NCBI RefSeq assembly: GCF_001540865.1
Contig: NC_033638.1
Coordinates: forward strand, 5,345,849-5,409,848
Direction of reading: 5' to 3'
DNA: 64,000 nucleotides
From: Ananas comosus
Lineage: Eukaryota > Streptophyta > Magnoliopsida > Poales > Bromeliaceae
Every line of letters begins with the position of its first letter. Position 1 is the stretch's first letter. Below are positions 24,901-37,718 of the stretch, piece after piece. The translations under genes were made by a program, and so were the position numbers. A model generated the notes under the pieces. It was given only the letters and a program-made list of their open reading frames with translations, searched no databases and had not been told where the DNA came from.

Positions 24901-27900
24901 AGTTATCTCCATGATAAATGCAAGTCCAAATTTGGTTTTATATAAATAAATAATTTGTAAAGCTTTGCCGATCTACCTCGTGTCCTCATCTTATCTTTAT
25001 AGGCACCTGGCATAGATCCAAAATATGGAGAAGCATTTGAGGCTTTCTATTGAGAATATCTATCCAACAGTATGACTTCAATATAACTTTTATTTCTGAA
25101 CGTCAGCAATTTAGATAGATTGCCTTGTTTTTTTTTTGTAGACAAAAGACTCTTATTCCCAAAGATAATGCAAATAAAAATGGGATTTAGATTAGAAGCA
25201 CGACTATAACTCTAGATAACATGCTTTCCATGGATTTTCTCTTTTGTGTTGCATTAATTACTGTAGGCTAGATGTGTATATGCACCTTTTTAGATTATTC
25301 TTCTTAATAACTACTAAGCAGGCTTTTTTTCTGATGTTGGACTCTTGTAATTTGATGTTCAATTTATAATTTTTGTCCTAGATTTCATGAAAATTTGTTT
25401 TTAATAGTTAATCAACTATTCTTGTGTCATTTTCCAGTTTTATATCTATTTCCTGTTCCTGTTGAATATAAAGGCTAACATCTCTTTTTTCAGATATTCA
25501 TCTTTATGTTCAAATATATATGACTTTACTTAACATGATATCACATTTCTTGTTTGACTTACTCTTGTTTTACAAACTTAAGGGAACACATCAATGATTA
25601 ATCGGAGATTACTATGAAACTCGTCTCCATGCTGAAAATTTATATCTTCTTTGTTTCTTTGGGTTTAATGTTGCACTTTATAGACCCTATATTTTCTTCT
25701 AGTTTTCATAATTTAGACTACTATTTCCCAATGCAATCATTGAATTCAAATAAAAGCTAAACTATCTTTAATTTTATATTTTATTTACACAGAATCTTCT
25801 GTGCTTTCCAAATAAGTAAATTTATTACGTTATCCTGATTGCAAATTCTGTGTTTAATTACATTTTGATTGTCCTGAAGTACTTCTTTTCATCATCTTAA
25901 TTTTCTGGAAAAATTGTCGCCGGCTACTACATTAAACCATTTTTCTGCAACTCTTCTAAGTTTGGGGAATTGTCTTAAAAATATTATGTGCAATTGGTTC
26001 ATGAATCACGAAGGCATACAGTATAAATTTATGAATACATTTTAGTCTATGAATGTATCAGAACACTAGGATCAACTTTCAGTGTAGGTGAGCAATGAAT
26101 CAGTTATTCACTAGTGGCTGCACGTATAATGACGACTTCCTACTATACCTTCTTATCAGTTTCCTGTATATCCTACAACGATACTTCCTCTTTTTGCTAT
26201 TTGTGGTTATGATATTATTTTCTGTAGTAGGCTGATGTTTAGGTTACTTATCCATATTTCTTTTGATTATCTTCCATTTCATGCAATATTCACTGACCTT
26301 TACGTAGTCTACTTGTTTTTTATGACCAACATTCATCTCTGTTTTTTTAGCACGATTGAGAGCTCCAAAGTGGTTGAAATGTCCGACGGGTGCGTCTTTT
26401 GGTTTTGGAGGCAAGTTTGTTTCATTTCATTCCAGTCCGTCAGCGCCAGGTGCACCAAATTCTAGTTCCGAGGTAAACTTCGTATTTCATTGCTGGCACT
26501 TTTTGAAGTTTTCTTCTATATCCTAATTTGTTGCTACTTCCAGGTTTATGTGCATAACTTAGTTACTGAACATAATTTGGTTAGCCGTTCAACTGAGTTT
26601 GAAGCTGTGATACGAGATGCAGAGAAAACTTCACTTCGTGCTTTGTGTGATAGGAAGTCACAGGAATCTCTGTATGTTGTCTCTGTAAAGAGTACTTATG
26701 GATTTCAGGCATATACCTTCCTATTTACTCATGTGGTTTTAATCTTTTAAACAGATCTGAGGATGAAAGAGAAACTTGGGGCTTCTTGAAAGTTATGTTT
26801 GAGGAAGAGGGTACAGCTCGGACGAAATTACTTGTTCATTTTGGTTTCAATGTACCTGAGGAGGGAACCCAGAATGCATCTGATGATCTAAGTAAAAGTT
26901 TTGCTGAGACTCTTAGCTTAAATAATGGTACACTTGCTGATGGGGCCGGTGATCAGTTTGCGGTTGACAATGGGGAAGAGTTCTTTAACAATCCTCCATC
27001 TTCTGATGATAGCTTCTTGACTGAAGAAAAGGACTCCAATAACGGGAGGCAGATTAAGAACGAGCCTGAAGAACATCTGGTGACTTCTGATCCTTCCATT
27101 GATGATAGTATCCAACGGGCATTGGTTATTGGAGACTATAAAGGAGCAGTGATGCAGTGTATTGCTGCAAATAGAATGGCTGATGCTCTGGTAATTGCAC
27201 ATGTTGGGGGGACCTCATTGTGGGAAATCACTCGCAATCTGTATCTTAAGAATAGCATCTCACCCTATTTAAAGGTTTGCTGCTTTAGTCCTGATTTTCT
27301 TTTCAATGTGATTTTCCCGTCATTCCTTAAGTTGGTTAGCCTTTGGTATTAGTTCGATACTCTTCTACGACTTAGTTAGAAAATTTATCATATTAGAGCT
27401 ACTGATCTTTTCTGTTGAGGTATCTGTTACAGATTTGTATTCATAACTTACAATGTCAAGCTGGAATTTTTTGAAACTCAGGTTGTTTCTGCAATGGTGA
27501 ATAATGATCTTATGGCCCTTGTCAGTACCAGGCCACTTAGCTCATGGAAAGAAACTCTTGCTCTTCTTTGCACTGTGAGCTTCTAACTTCAAAAATTGAC
27601 TGATTTTCTATGTTGCATTTTGCTATTTTTTGTGTTTCAGGGAGGATTCTTTTAGACTATTCTGTATGGGGAAGAATGCAAATATGTGTTTTCAATGCCT
27701 CACAAACTTTCTGCTCCTTTGCCCTTTGTTTTTCTGACAACATTTCCTGTTTCATATTCATTGAGTTATTCATTTGCTATTGTCATGATGCTTTCTCCTT
27801 TCTAAGCTTTTTGTACAGCAAGTTGTCATATTTCTGAATTTATAATAAGCTAGTGAACTAAAACAGTTTTAATGTTTAAACATATGTGCTTGCTTATTTT

Positions 27901-30900
27901 CTGCATCAACGCTGAACATGTATGATAATGTCCGTGTGTTTGAGTAATAATCGGTGTTTTTGCCACTATGTTTTACACAGTTCGCCCCAAGGGAGGAATG
28001 GACTGTCCTTTGTGACACTCTCGCTTCAAGACTTATGACTGTAGGAAATACGCTTGCTGCAACTCTCTGCTATATCTGTGCTGGAAATATTGAGAAAACT
28101 GTAGAAATTTGGTCTCGCAGCCTAAAGTCGGGAAGTGGAGGAAAGGCGTATGTTGACCTTCTACAGGTGATTCTTAACATTGGAATATCAATTGTTATAT
28201 GTCACAATGACATTTAACCAGTTGTTTAACAATATTATTGTTGTTATGCAGGATTTAATGGAGAAGACTATAATCCTTACCCTAGCAACAGGACATAAGA
28301 GATTTAGTACACCCTTGTCTAAACTCGTGGAGAACTATGCTGAATTGCTGGCTAGTCAAGGGCTTCTTACAACTGCAATGGAGTATTTGAAGCTTTTGGG
28401 ATCAGAAGAATCTTCCCATGAGCTAGCAATTTTAAGAGATCGAATTGCTCTTTCAACAGATAGTGGTGAGACATCTAAAAGTCATCATATATATGGTGTT
28501 AATTACGTAAAAGTTACAAAGTTTTAATATCAGATATATATTTATATTTATTTAGAGAACTGTATTTCACTAATACCATTTGCTTCTCTAAAAATATATC
28601 TGTAAAGTTGCCCTGAATGTGTGCATGATAATGATGTTACAACAAAGATCTCTTAGAAAAGCATCTTGTTCGGCTAACCCTTAGGCCCTTACAGCCTCAC
28701 TCCTGTACACTTCTAACTGCAATTTCGAGTTACAGTAGGATACTTATTTTGTTTTTTGGTGATAAGGGCTGTCCGATTAATTTGACCAGCAATAAGATCA
28801 TTAGGACTTGTGGAAGCAGCACATTCTCAGAGAACCTAACTTGAGAGAAAATAAACATAAATGATTTTCTTAATATGATGCTTGACATAGAAGTTAACTA
28901 CAGTGGCTATGTTTTGAAGGCTGTCGATTTCTATAATAGCTTGAATGTGTTTATCAAATATCTGCATCTTGCTACAAGTGTTAACAACTATATTTTGCAG
29001 ATAAATATGCAGCCAAAAGTGTGGCCTACGAAAGCCCTGCAACCCATACTGGATCTTTTTACGGTGCAGATCAATCCAGTGTTGGTGTTGCTGACCACTC
29101 TCAACAATATTATCAGGTTTTGCTTTTATATCATGATTCAAAATTTCTGTCTATAAAATAAATTTTGCCTATAGTTTGGCTGTTATGCACGATTCTTTTT
29201 CTTGCAATCTAACATGGATGATTTGCAGACCCCACAGCAGCAGAATGTTCCTGGTAGTCCCTATGGGGACAACTACCAACAATCGTTTAGCTCCTACGGA
29301 GGATATCAACCTGTTCAACAGGACCAGCAGTTCCAGGAATATAGCAATCCTGCGCAGTTTCAACCTGCACAGCCCACCCAGATGTTTATCCCCTCGCAGA
29401 TGCAACAGCCCCCGCAGGTTCTTCCTACTTGAGCTCTGCCCAACTAGAATTGCTTCCTTGTTTTTCCTTGTACTGTACTGTGAGTAGCTTTGTGCTGTGA
29501 ACTTTAGTTGGTTTGTACTTGGTTGCTATCTTAGGACCTAGTGAAAGAAGGGTAAAGAGCATACCCTCTTGGATTCTATTGATGAAATTATATAGTACAA
29601 GAGATAAGCCTACTATAGTAACAATGTCTAATATAGTAACAATACAATCAGTATTACATACCATATAATCCTATATCATACCATATAATCCTACTCTAAA
29701 TATGTCGTAATATATAATATCCTAATATAGTATAAAATACTAAATATGTCATAACATCCCCCTGCAAGCTAAGCATCCAATGGGCGGATGCGAAGATTGA
29801 GCCGCAACACCGAAAAACGAGTAGGGGACAGGCTTGGTGAAAATATCAGCAATTTGCTTATCAGAAGAGATGTGCACCAAGTCCAATCACCAGACTCGTC
29901 TTTCTCACGTAGGAACTGATAGGCAAGCTCAATATGTTTCGTCCGAGCATGGAGAACCGGATTAGCCGCAAAATAAGTCGTGCTGAGATTATCGCAATAG
30001 ATGCTGATGGAGCGCTATAAGTACACATCAAGGTCACGGAGTAAACGTCGAAGCCAAAACGTCTTAGCAAGCATGTATGCCACAGCACGATACTCCGCTT
30101 CAGAACTGGAGCGAGAAATGGTGGGTTGTTTCTTAGCGGACCAGGAGATAAGATTGGGCCCAAGAAAAACGCAATACCTAAAAGTAGAGCAACGTGTATC
30201 GGGACAACCAGCCCAATCAACATTTGCAAAAGCCACAAAAGAAGGATTGACACATCAAGAAAATAAAAGACCATACGTTAGTGTCCTTCGGATGTAACGT
30301 AGAATATGCTTGACGGCTTGCATATGTGGTTCACGAGGCGTCTGCAAATACTGAGCAACAGTGTTGACAGCATACGAAATATCCGGTCTCGTGAAGGTTA
30401 AATATTGGAGAGCACCAACAAGCTGACGATAGATATAGGGATCGTCAAGGGGACGTCCCTCATGAGACGGGAGGCGAGAGGTCGGAGAGAGAGGACTAGA
30501 AACAGGCTTACTGTCAAGAAAGCCATGGTGCTGAAGTAGTTGATGCGCATATTTACGTTAAGTCAGATGAAGACCAGAAGAAGACGGAGTAACCTCAATG
30601 CCCAAGAAATAATAGAGCGGCCCGAGATCCTTCATAGCAAATTCACGTTGCAAGGTGACAATAAGAGCCTCCAAAAGAGAAGAGGAGTTGCTGGTGATAA
30701 TAATATCATCAACGTATAAAAGAAGAACGAGTGCTAGAAGAGGAATGAGAAACAAACATCGAGGGGTCCGCCGTACTATCGATAAAGCCAATTTTCGAAA
30801 GAAATGAAGTGAACTGTTGAAACCAAGCCCGAGGTGCTTGTTTAAGGCCATAGATTGCCTTGCGGAGACGACACACATGATGAGGAAGAGAGGGGTCCAC

Positions 30901-33900
30901 AAAGCCTGGTGGTTGTGTCATATATTATAAACTTCTTCAGAGAGTGCCATGAAGAAACATATTCTTCACATCAAGTTGTCGAAGAGACCATCCATAGGAG
31001 AGAGCGACTAAGAGAACAGTACGAATAGTGGTCGCCTTGACAACGAGAGAAAAAGTCTCATCAAAATCAATACCTCGTTGTCGTAACCCTGAGCAACAAG
31101 TCGAGCCTTGAGACGCTCAAGAGAACCATCCGCCTTCTGCTTTACTTTGTATACCCACTTACAATCAATGAGATTAACAGACGCAGGAGGAGGAACAAGA
31201 TCCCAAGTAGCATTAGTCAGTAAGGCATCAAATTCTTCAGCCATGACATCACGCCAATCTGCATCCTGAAAAGCCTCATGAAAAGAGGTAGGCTCAGTAA
31301 GAATAGTAGAATGGGCAGAAGCGAGTAAGGAAGTAGATTCTGTAGAATCCTTAGTCATGGAGCGAGTGAGCATAGAATGGGTTCGGGCAGGCAATGGAAC
31401 CACAGGGGATGAATGAAAGGAGATAGTAGCAGGCTGAGGAGGTGGATTATCAGAGGTAGAAGGTGGCACATCAGTAGCGGATGAAGATGGTGCATCACAA
31501 GCGGATGAAGGTGGTGCATCAATAGTGGATGGAGGAGCAGCAGGCTGGCTGGCATGGCGTTTGGTATAGACCCGGAGTTCAGATGGACCAACAACAGTGG
31601 CAACATTCTCATGACCAACCTGTGGAGCGTTAGAATTCAAGCTGGAAGGAAATACTGATAAGTTCTCAGACCGTGAAACCGGTGTGTGTGAATCATTGTC
31701 AGGAGGAGGACGTGTAAAGGTGAAGCCAGAGATCGCATCAAGAGTGGTAGGACTTACCCAGTAAAGGCAGATTAGAGAGAATTTTGAAACATTTGCAAGT
31801 TGGAAAGAGAGGAGGAAGAAGAAAATTTAGAAAGACACGAGTAAGGAAAAACATGTTAAACAAATGTAACATGGCGAGAAATGAAGACTTTTACCGGTGC
31901 TTGGATATAGACAATGAAATCCTTTATGTTTGTCAGAAAGTCCTGAGAAGACATGAGGAAGTGACCAAAGAGAGCTTGTGAGCAGCAATGTCCCGTACAT
32001 CATGATAACATAAACATCCAAAAATTCTAACAAGTTGCAAGTCAGGAGAAGCACAACCATACAGAATGTCATATGGCGATCATCTTTGCAGAATAGTAAG
32101 AGATGGAATTCTATTCACAAGAAAAACGGCAGCTTGAATAGCCTCGTCCCAAAATCGAGGAGGTAAGCAAGCGTGAAATAGTAGGCTTCTAACAACGTTA
32201 GATAAATGTTTATGCTTCCTCTCAGCAATACCATTTTGTTGAGGAGTATAAGGACAAGAAAATCTGTGAATAATGCCGTTTTGTGAACAAAGAGTAGAAA
32301 ACTTCTCATTTACAAATTCAGTGCCATTGTCGGACTGGAAAATTTTAATCGAGCTATGGAATATGTTTTCGACCTTTCTTTTAAACTCCAAAAATTTGTC
32401 AAAAACTTCGCATTTTGATTTTAAAAGATAAAGCCAAGAGAACTGAGAGTAATCATCAATAAAAATAACATAATACTTGTAGCCAGAAAGTGAGGGAATA
32501 GATGATTGCCATTCATCCGAATGAATAATATGAAAGGGAAAAGCAGATTGAGATTCTGAATTATTAAACGAAAGTTTAACATGTTTTCCCGTATTACAAG
32601 CATTGCAAACAGATAATTTTAAAGTAGAGTCAGAGACAATTTTATTATTTTTAAGAAATGTAGAAAGAACGGAAAAATTAGGATGGCCTAACCGTCTATG
32701 CCAAATATCACTATTAACCCTAGATGCGACCAGTGCTAGCGGTTGCTTATTTTCGACACTTGCTACTTTAGAAAAGAGTGGATAAAGTGATGTTCCCAAA
32801 CTAGAACATCGAAGAAGCTCCGTCCCGGTTTCCTTGTCCTTCACAGAAAAACCAAAAGAGTCAAACCCAAAAAAGGAATTATTATCATGACAGAACTGGC
32901 ATACGGAAAGTAAATTTTTCTTAATAGAAGGAACAATAAGAGCATTTTTAAAAGCAAAGGATTTAGAGGAGGAATGCAACTGAGTTTCACCTGTTTGAGT
33001 AATATCAAGTAAATTTTCATTACCAACAAGAATTTTTTCATGCCCTTTATAAGGTTTAGAAGTTGAGAGAATATCAGAAGTTGCGGTCATATGATTAGAT
33101 GCTCCAGTGTCTGGATACCACACTTCCTCACCAAGTTCATGAAGGTTCATAGCAGCAAAGGTTTGAGGGAGATCATCTGCAACAAGGGAATGATTGAAGC
33201 GTTGTCTGCACTGAAGAGCAGAATGATTAAACTTGCCGCAGATTTGACATTGTGTGCCAGAATTCAGAATGTAAGGTTGATGAGTCAGAGTATATAAGAT
33301 TGTTGAGAATTATTAGGTTGAGAATGTGAATAGGCTCCAGGAGATCCACGGTCAGGATATGAATTGAATCTACCGCGATGTCCTTGACCGCCGCGATATC
33401 TACCTCCACGACCTCCACGACCTCCACGACTTCCGCGTCCACGATTTGCATAAAGAGCTGCATCGTCGATAGTAAAAGTGGTTGGTGATGTCGTCAAACT
33501 AGTACGACGTTGAACTTCAGTTTTCTCTTGCATTATTAGTGGATGAAGTTGTTCAAAAGTGGGCTTATTTCGATGTGTATTAAGGGCACTGACAAAACTT
33601 CTATATTCTTCCGGTTACCTGAGAAGAACAGTCATAAGACTCATAACCAAGTTATGGTCTGACTCGGTTTCACCAATCGCTTAGAGCATCACCAATTGAT
33701 TTAATCTTTTGCATGTAATCGCTCATGTTCATTGAACCTTTCTTGATGCTTCGCAATTCGGACTTTAGAGAGAAAGTCGTGGAAGCAGTTTTATCAAGAA
33801 AATATGCTTCAATAGTTTTCCAAGCATCATATGCAATTTTAGGAGAACTAGAAACGACCATCTATAATATACTAAGAGAAAGGGTGGCATTAATCCACGA

Positions 33901-36900
33901 GAGTATAGTGGTGTCTTTCTTTTTCCAATTTTGATATTCCGGATTTGCACTTGTTTTCTTATCAGAAGTTTCGATAGTGTGAGGCGGTATAGTACTAGTT
34001 TCGTCCACATGTGAAGTAACACCAAAACTCTCCAAAATATTAAAAAAGATTTGCTTCCACACCAGATGTGGAATTCGTGAGTTCAAATGGTATGAGAGTT
34101 TTGATGTTAACCACTGGCAGGTCCGAAGAGGAAGACATGATACCACCAAGAGAAAAAAAAAATCCACCATGAGAGAGACAAATCCGAAAAAAAATGATCA
34201 AGTAATCATAAATCCAGAGGAAAGAGGAAAAGTGAGTCAGAGTTGAACCCGAGATGAACTGGCGATACTTGAGATCAAACCAGACAATACCAGGAAGTGG
34301 CACCAACGAGATAAGAAGAAATTCGAAGAGTCTGAAATTACTGTAGCAAACTATAGAGGCTGAAATTACTGTAGTGATGATACTGTAGCATCGGCACTAT
34401 AGCGTTGGTACTGTAGTGCCGGTACTGTATCAGTACTGTTGTGTTGGTACTGTAGCAGCCTCGAGGAGATAAAAGCCCAAGGATAAAAAGAGATAGAATA
34501 CCAAAAGAAAAAATCACCTATGGAAGAAGGCGAGACTTGTGGTGGATGATGGCTATGCATCGATATCCCCAAATTAGGGTTCCCGCTTTGATACCATGAA
34601 AGAAGGGTAAAGAGCATACCCTCTTGGGTTCTATTGATGAATTATATAGTACAAGAGATAAGTCTGCTATAGTAACAATGCCTAGTATAGTAATAATACA
34701 ACCAGGATTACATACCATATAATCATATATCATACCATATAATCCTACTCTAAATATATCGTAATATATAATATCCTAATATAGAATAAAATACTAAATA
34801 TGTCGTAACACCTAGTCAATTTATAACGTCTTGTTCAAATCTGCCATGGAAGGTGGGTGCAACTCAGTATTGTCCAAATAAACAAATCAATCTTGTACAT
34901 GCTTGAGAAAGTTTCTTCAAATAGTTGATTGATTTTTAACTTGGATATTCTGTGCATGTGTTCTTATATCTTATAACAATGCATACTTATCTTTGTTTAC
35001 ATAAGATAATCTGCTGTTTGCACTCTTTCATATTATTAATGGTGCAATCAGTTTTATCTGTTTATCTACAATACGCTGCAGCGTAGTTGTTTCTGTTTTG
35101 TTCTGTCATTGCTACATCTTGGATTGATTTTTTTTTTTCTATTTTGTGTTTTTCTTACCAACAGCCAACTTTTGTACCACCTCCTGCACCACAGCCTGCT
35201 GTAAAAACCTTTGTCCCTTCAAGCTTGCCCAGTCTCAAAAATGCGGATCAGTATCAGCAACCCAGCTTGGGTGCTCAACTTTATCCAGTGTGTATATCAC
35301 CGGCAATCTACTGTATATGCTGTTTCCTTTTTATTCCCTTTCATAGTTGATGTAATTTATCGATGTTGCTAATAGGGAGTCACAAGTGCCACCTACCAAC
35401 CTGGACCACCTGTATCTGCTCCTCATAGTGCTGGTGCATCTCTAGCGGGACCTGTTCCTAGTCACAAGTTCCCACAAGCTGTTGCAACTAATCCAGTATC
35501 TAGATTTATGCCTGTTAGCAATCAAGGGTTTCCTCAGAGACCCGGCTTGAGCCCTGCACAACCTTCTAGTCCGACTCAGCCATCGCCGCAACAACCAGTC
35601 GCTGCCCCTCCCGCTCCTCCACCTACTGTGCAGACAGTAGATACATCAAATGTGGCTGGTAACTTTTCAAATGCTCAGATAGGCTCATACTGTTTTTGCT
35701 CAACATATGGTGTTTTACTGTGATATATAATGTTGTCTAATGTTGTTACCTGCTGAGACTAACCTACGGCATAAGAGTTTTTCTTTTTTTCTTTTCTTCT
35801 TTTAATTTTAATTTTAATTTTTTTTAATCTACTTGGTGGACCCCAGTTCCATTAGTGAAGACATCTTGAGACGCGAGCAACTTTGGAATTCAATGCTTCT
35901 CCTTTTTTCCTATGTAATTGTATCTTAAAGTTCACTTAGTCTGTAACACGGAGGTGTTCTTGTCAAAGGTGGACATCTAAGCATGTCATCAAATGCTAAT
36001 ATAAAACACAAATTGTAGTTAGCACTTTGTTGTATTATCAGCAAATTTGTCGCCATTTCTGCCCTTGTATTTTTTTCCTTTTTTGTCAACCAGAAGATTG
36101 TTATAAGGTGGACAAACAACATAGCGTGCTGTAGAGAAAAGTGACAGGATGGGTACAGAGAACCTTGTCTTAAGATATTGAACTTCTTCCTGCTGAGGCC
36201 CCTCAAAACTGCTCCATATTGATCAAAGCCTGTTTCATAGAAAATGACCGGAGCAAATTTAATTAATGATTACTTTTGTATGCATTCCTGCAGATCAGTG
36301 TAGAATATTTATTATCTCACTGATGTATTAAGGTTTTGATATTCCATTGAAGTGGTAATAAAGTGTGGGAACTATTGTAGTAGAGATATTTATTGATAGA
36401 TATTGTATTAGCTGTTATGCAGGAACTATTGTAGTAAGATATTTATGAGTAAATATCGTATTAGCTGTTATAAATGTAATGATTACTGTTTGGGAAGAGG
36501 AAAGTTTTTCACCTTGCGCGTCGTGATGATTGTATTTTAGTCACTTTGTGACTCTAGATGATGTAGTTCTTTATCCAGCATTTCTTTAGTAAATAAAGTT
36601 ACTGACATGAATTGCTTGTCTACTTAACAGCTGAGCTGAGACCTGTTATTGCTACGTTGACTAGACTGTATGATGAGACCTCAAAAGCTCTTGGTGGACC
36701 GCAAGCTAATCCAGCTAAAAAGCGTGAAATAGAGGATAATTCAAGGAAAATCGGGTCATTATTTGCAAAACTTAACAGTGGGGACATATCTCCAAATGCT
36801 GCATCAAAGCTCATTCAGCTGTGCAGTGCACTTGATGCTGGGGATTTTGCTGCTGCAATGCATCTCCAGGTATGCTTACTGATTTCTGTTGTTTATGCTG

Positions 36901-37718
36901 TCGCTTTCTGACTGATTATAGTTAGCAAGATTCTTGAATGAATGAAATGAAGCCTACAAGGGTATTCAGAGTTTTTTAAGTTTTTAAATTCGATACGTCC
37001 TGACTCTGTCTTCTCCACTTCAATGAACTGATTGGCCTATAGATTGTGGGTTCTGACACAACACTGGAAACTTTAGGAGGGAATATGTTGTTATTTATTC
37101 TTTGTCTTTTGACATTTGAAAACTGTGTGTAGTTTGCTACTTATGGACATGTAATGTGAAGCACACAATATATTTACGGCCAAGTTACCATTGTTATGCT
37201 AGACTTTATATAACAAGTTACTTTTTATATATGTTTGCATTCTAAACTTCCTCAATAGGATTTTGTTAGGATTTCGTTTCTCGCCCATGTTTGTCATAGA
37301 TGCTGTGCCAGATTTGTTTTGGCTAATAGTAGTTGATGTATCTCTATATATCCGTAATCAGTATTTGTTGCTGCTCTATGTGTAATCCGCAATACTGTAG
37401 TACAAGCATCCCTCCAGCATTCATTTAACATTTTCCTGCTCTTTCTGGCTCATACAATCCATGGGCTAAACCATTAAATGTGCGTACCCTATTGTTTCTA
37501 GACTAACCATATATGCCATGTATCTGCAGCAAATATATATTCTCCTTCAGGTTTCCTTTTGTTAAAACCTCTAGTTCACCAAGACATTCTTGTAACTTAC
37601 TCTTCCAATGTAAATTTGGCGGCAGGTGCTCTTGACGACGAGTGACTGGGACGAGTGCAACTTCTGGCTTGCGGCACTGAAGCGCATGATCAAGACAAGG
37701 CAGAGCTTAAGATTATAA
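12955..37718 (+). CDS. SEC31: SEC31, COPII outer-coat protein (22 exons, 1119 aa)
   Basis: SEC31 pairs with SEC13 to form the outer cage of COPII vesicles at ER exit sites and stimulates SAR1 GTPase through SEC23. Exons: 12955-13268, 13467-13521, 13611-13733, 14578-14674, 14796-14832, 14927-15032, 15338-15395, 22180-22277, 22404-22523, 23957-24002, 26351-26472, 26544-26671, 26755-27274, 27482-27574, 27981-28166, 28252-28465, 29001-29116, 29229-29417, 35165-35287, 35376-35658, 36631-36869, 37626-37718. All junction phases close, giving 3360 nt. Residues 1 to ~340 are WD40 repeats ([49 protein letters not shown]). About 545-800 is the alpha-solenoid ([20 protein letters not shown]). About 800-1005 is a Pro/Gln-rich linker. 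The C-terminal helical domain includes [16 protein letters not shown] and [16 protein letters not shown]. Length fits plant SEC31B (about 1100). All introns have GT-AG ends except intron 5 (GC-AG). Confidence 0.95.
14833..14926 (+). other. GC-AG intron 5 of SEC31
   Basis: The reading frame of exon 5 (CAACAGAAACCTGTGACGAG) continues into exon 6 (CTTTTCAGACTCGAAT) only if the intron starts with GC in the context AG/GCAAGT, the known consensus of the minor GC-AG class, and ends at CTACCAG. Phase 2 is preserved, and the resulting sequence [19 protein letters not shown] fits the family. Confidence 0.85.
16197..17338. mobile_element. TIR element (hAT-like MITE) in SEC31 intron 7
   Basis: The termini are inverted: CAAGGATCAAAGTGCCG at the left and, read inward from the right, CAAGGTTTAAAGTGTCG. 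The flanks are the 8-bp duplication GTTGAAGG (16189-16196 and 17339-17346). Subterminal GTGCCG/CGGCAC palindromes occur at both ends, around an AT-rich core with no coding frame. An 8-bp duplication suggests hAT mobilisation. A 111-bp relative lies at 22861-22971. Confidence 0.85.
17809..19149. mobile_element. Tourist-like (PIF/Harbinger) MITE, 1.34 kb, in SEC31 intron 7
   Basis: It starts GGGCATATTTGGTTGG and ends CAACCAAACATGCCC, with 3-bp duplications TAA at 17806-17808 and 19150-19152. Subterminal parts carry AAAAGTGACTT-type repeats in inverted orientation (AAGTCACTTTTGT near the right end). The core of about 900 bp is almost entirely AAATTTGAATTCAAATTT-type sequence. No transposase is present. 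One base is N at 18323. An inverted, end-truncated relative lies at 43795-44697. Confidence 0.88.
19783..21685. mobile_element. Composite palindromic TIR element in SEC31 intron 7, with nested insertions
   Basis: AATGTTCTAAAAAG near 19783 and GCTTTTTAGAACATT near 21671 form inverted ends. The right arm (21530-21665) is built of GCATATGC/CGCATATG palindromes; a similar palindrome-rich block lies just outside the left end at 19450-19540 (TACCGCATA, ATATGCGGTA). A hAT-like element occupies 19860-20471, and GC-rich remnants of a related element lie near 20750-20810 and 21455-21510 (AGGCACGCGCCTAG, AAGGCGCGC). No protein-coding frame is recognised. Confidence 0.55.
19860..20471. mobile_element. 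hAT-like foldback MITE with GC-rich ends
   Basis: Perfect inverted ends CAGTGTTTGAAAAGGCGCG and CGCGCCTTTTCAAACACTG are bounded by the exact 8-bp duplication TAACAGGC (19852-19859 and 20472-20479). Both arms are made of overlapping GAGGCGCG/CGCGCCTC palindromes around an AT-rich core with no transposase. Confidence 0.92.
22861..22971. mobile_element. 111-bp MITE in SEC31 intron 9
   Basis: The ends CAGGGATTGTCGTGCC and GGCACGGTGATCCTTG are imperfect inverted repeats, and the right end matches the terminus of the element at 16197-17338. It is flanked by ATTGTCAG and ATTGTCAA (7 of 8 identical). The body is GCAC/GTGC-rich. Confidence 0.78.
23458..23597. repeat. Minisatellite-like tandem repeat in SEC31 intron 9
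   Basis: A unit of about 50-60 bp containing CAACAAACACAAACT, TCATCCTTGAGGAACTT and TTATGAGCCCAA is repeated nearly three times. The units differ by small indels. Confidence 0.8.
29542..29756 (-). repeat. 3' LTR of the intronic copia element
   Basis: It is 215 bp with TG...CA ends. The minus-strand sequence just inside it, GCTTGCAGGGGGA, is the purine tract. Confidence 0.93.
29861..33150 (-). pseudogene. Decayed copia pol: protease, integrase, RT, RNase H
   Basis: The longest intact stretch (32080-33150) reads from the protease site ([11 protein letters not shown]) through the integrase zinc finger ([12 protein letters not shown]...CNACNTGKH) and core ([37 protein letters not shown]). The RT part appears in pieces at 31008-31640 ([20 protein letters not shown]) and 30558-30921 ([28 protein letters not shown]). 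RNase H lies at 30015-30236 ([14 protein letters not shown]). The YVDD active site is intact, but the reading frame changes several times, so no complete polyprotein is encoded. Confidence 0.92.
33227..34138 (-). pseudogene. Decayed copia gag
   Basis: The start ATG is at 34138-34136 ([20 protein letters not shown]), followed after frameshifts by a capsid-like part ([15 protein letters not shown] near 33830), an RGG-rich stretch ([14 protein letters not shown] near 33440) and a CCHC-type knuckle region near 33230. At least two frameshifts break it. Confidence 0.8.
34582..34596 (-). other. Primer binding site of the intronic copia element
   Basis: The minus strand reads TGGTATCAAAGCGGG immediately after the 5' LTR, complementary to the 3' end of a Met-type tRNA. 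Confidence 0.85.
34597..34810 (-). repeat. 5' LTR of the intronic copia element
   Basis: It is 214 bp with TG...CA ends, followed by the CCTAG duplication at 34811-34815. It matches the LTR at 29542-29756 except for about 12 substitutions and one single-base indel. Confidence 0.93.

Larger units (their letters stand above)
29542..34810 (-). mobile_element. Ty1/copia retrotransposon in antisense orientation in SEC31 intron 18
   Basis: Two LTRs, 29542-29756 and 34597-34810, start TGAAAGAAGG and end TAACA. They are bounded by the 5-bp duplication CCTAG (29537-29541 and 34811-34815). On the minus strand the 5' LTR is followed directly by TGGTATCAAAGCGGG (Met-tRNA primer site), then gag, protease, integrase, RT and RNase H, the copia order, and GCAGGGGGA before the 3' LTR. 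By eye the LTRs differ at about 12 of 214 positions plus one indel, so insertion is fairly recent but not current. The coding region has several frameshifts and stops. Short LTRs and gag style suggest the Ale/Retrofit group (inference). Confidence 0.95.
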
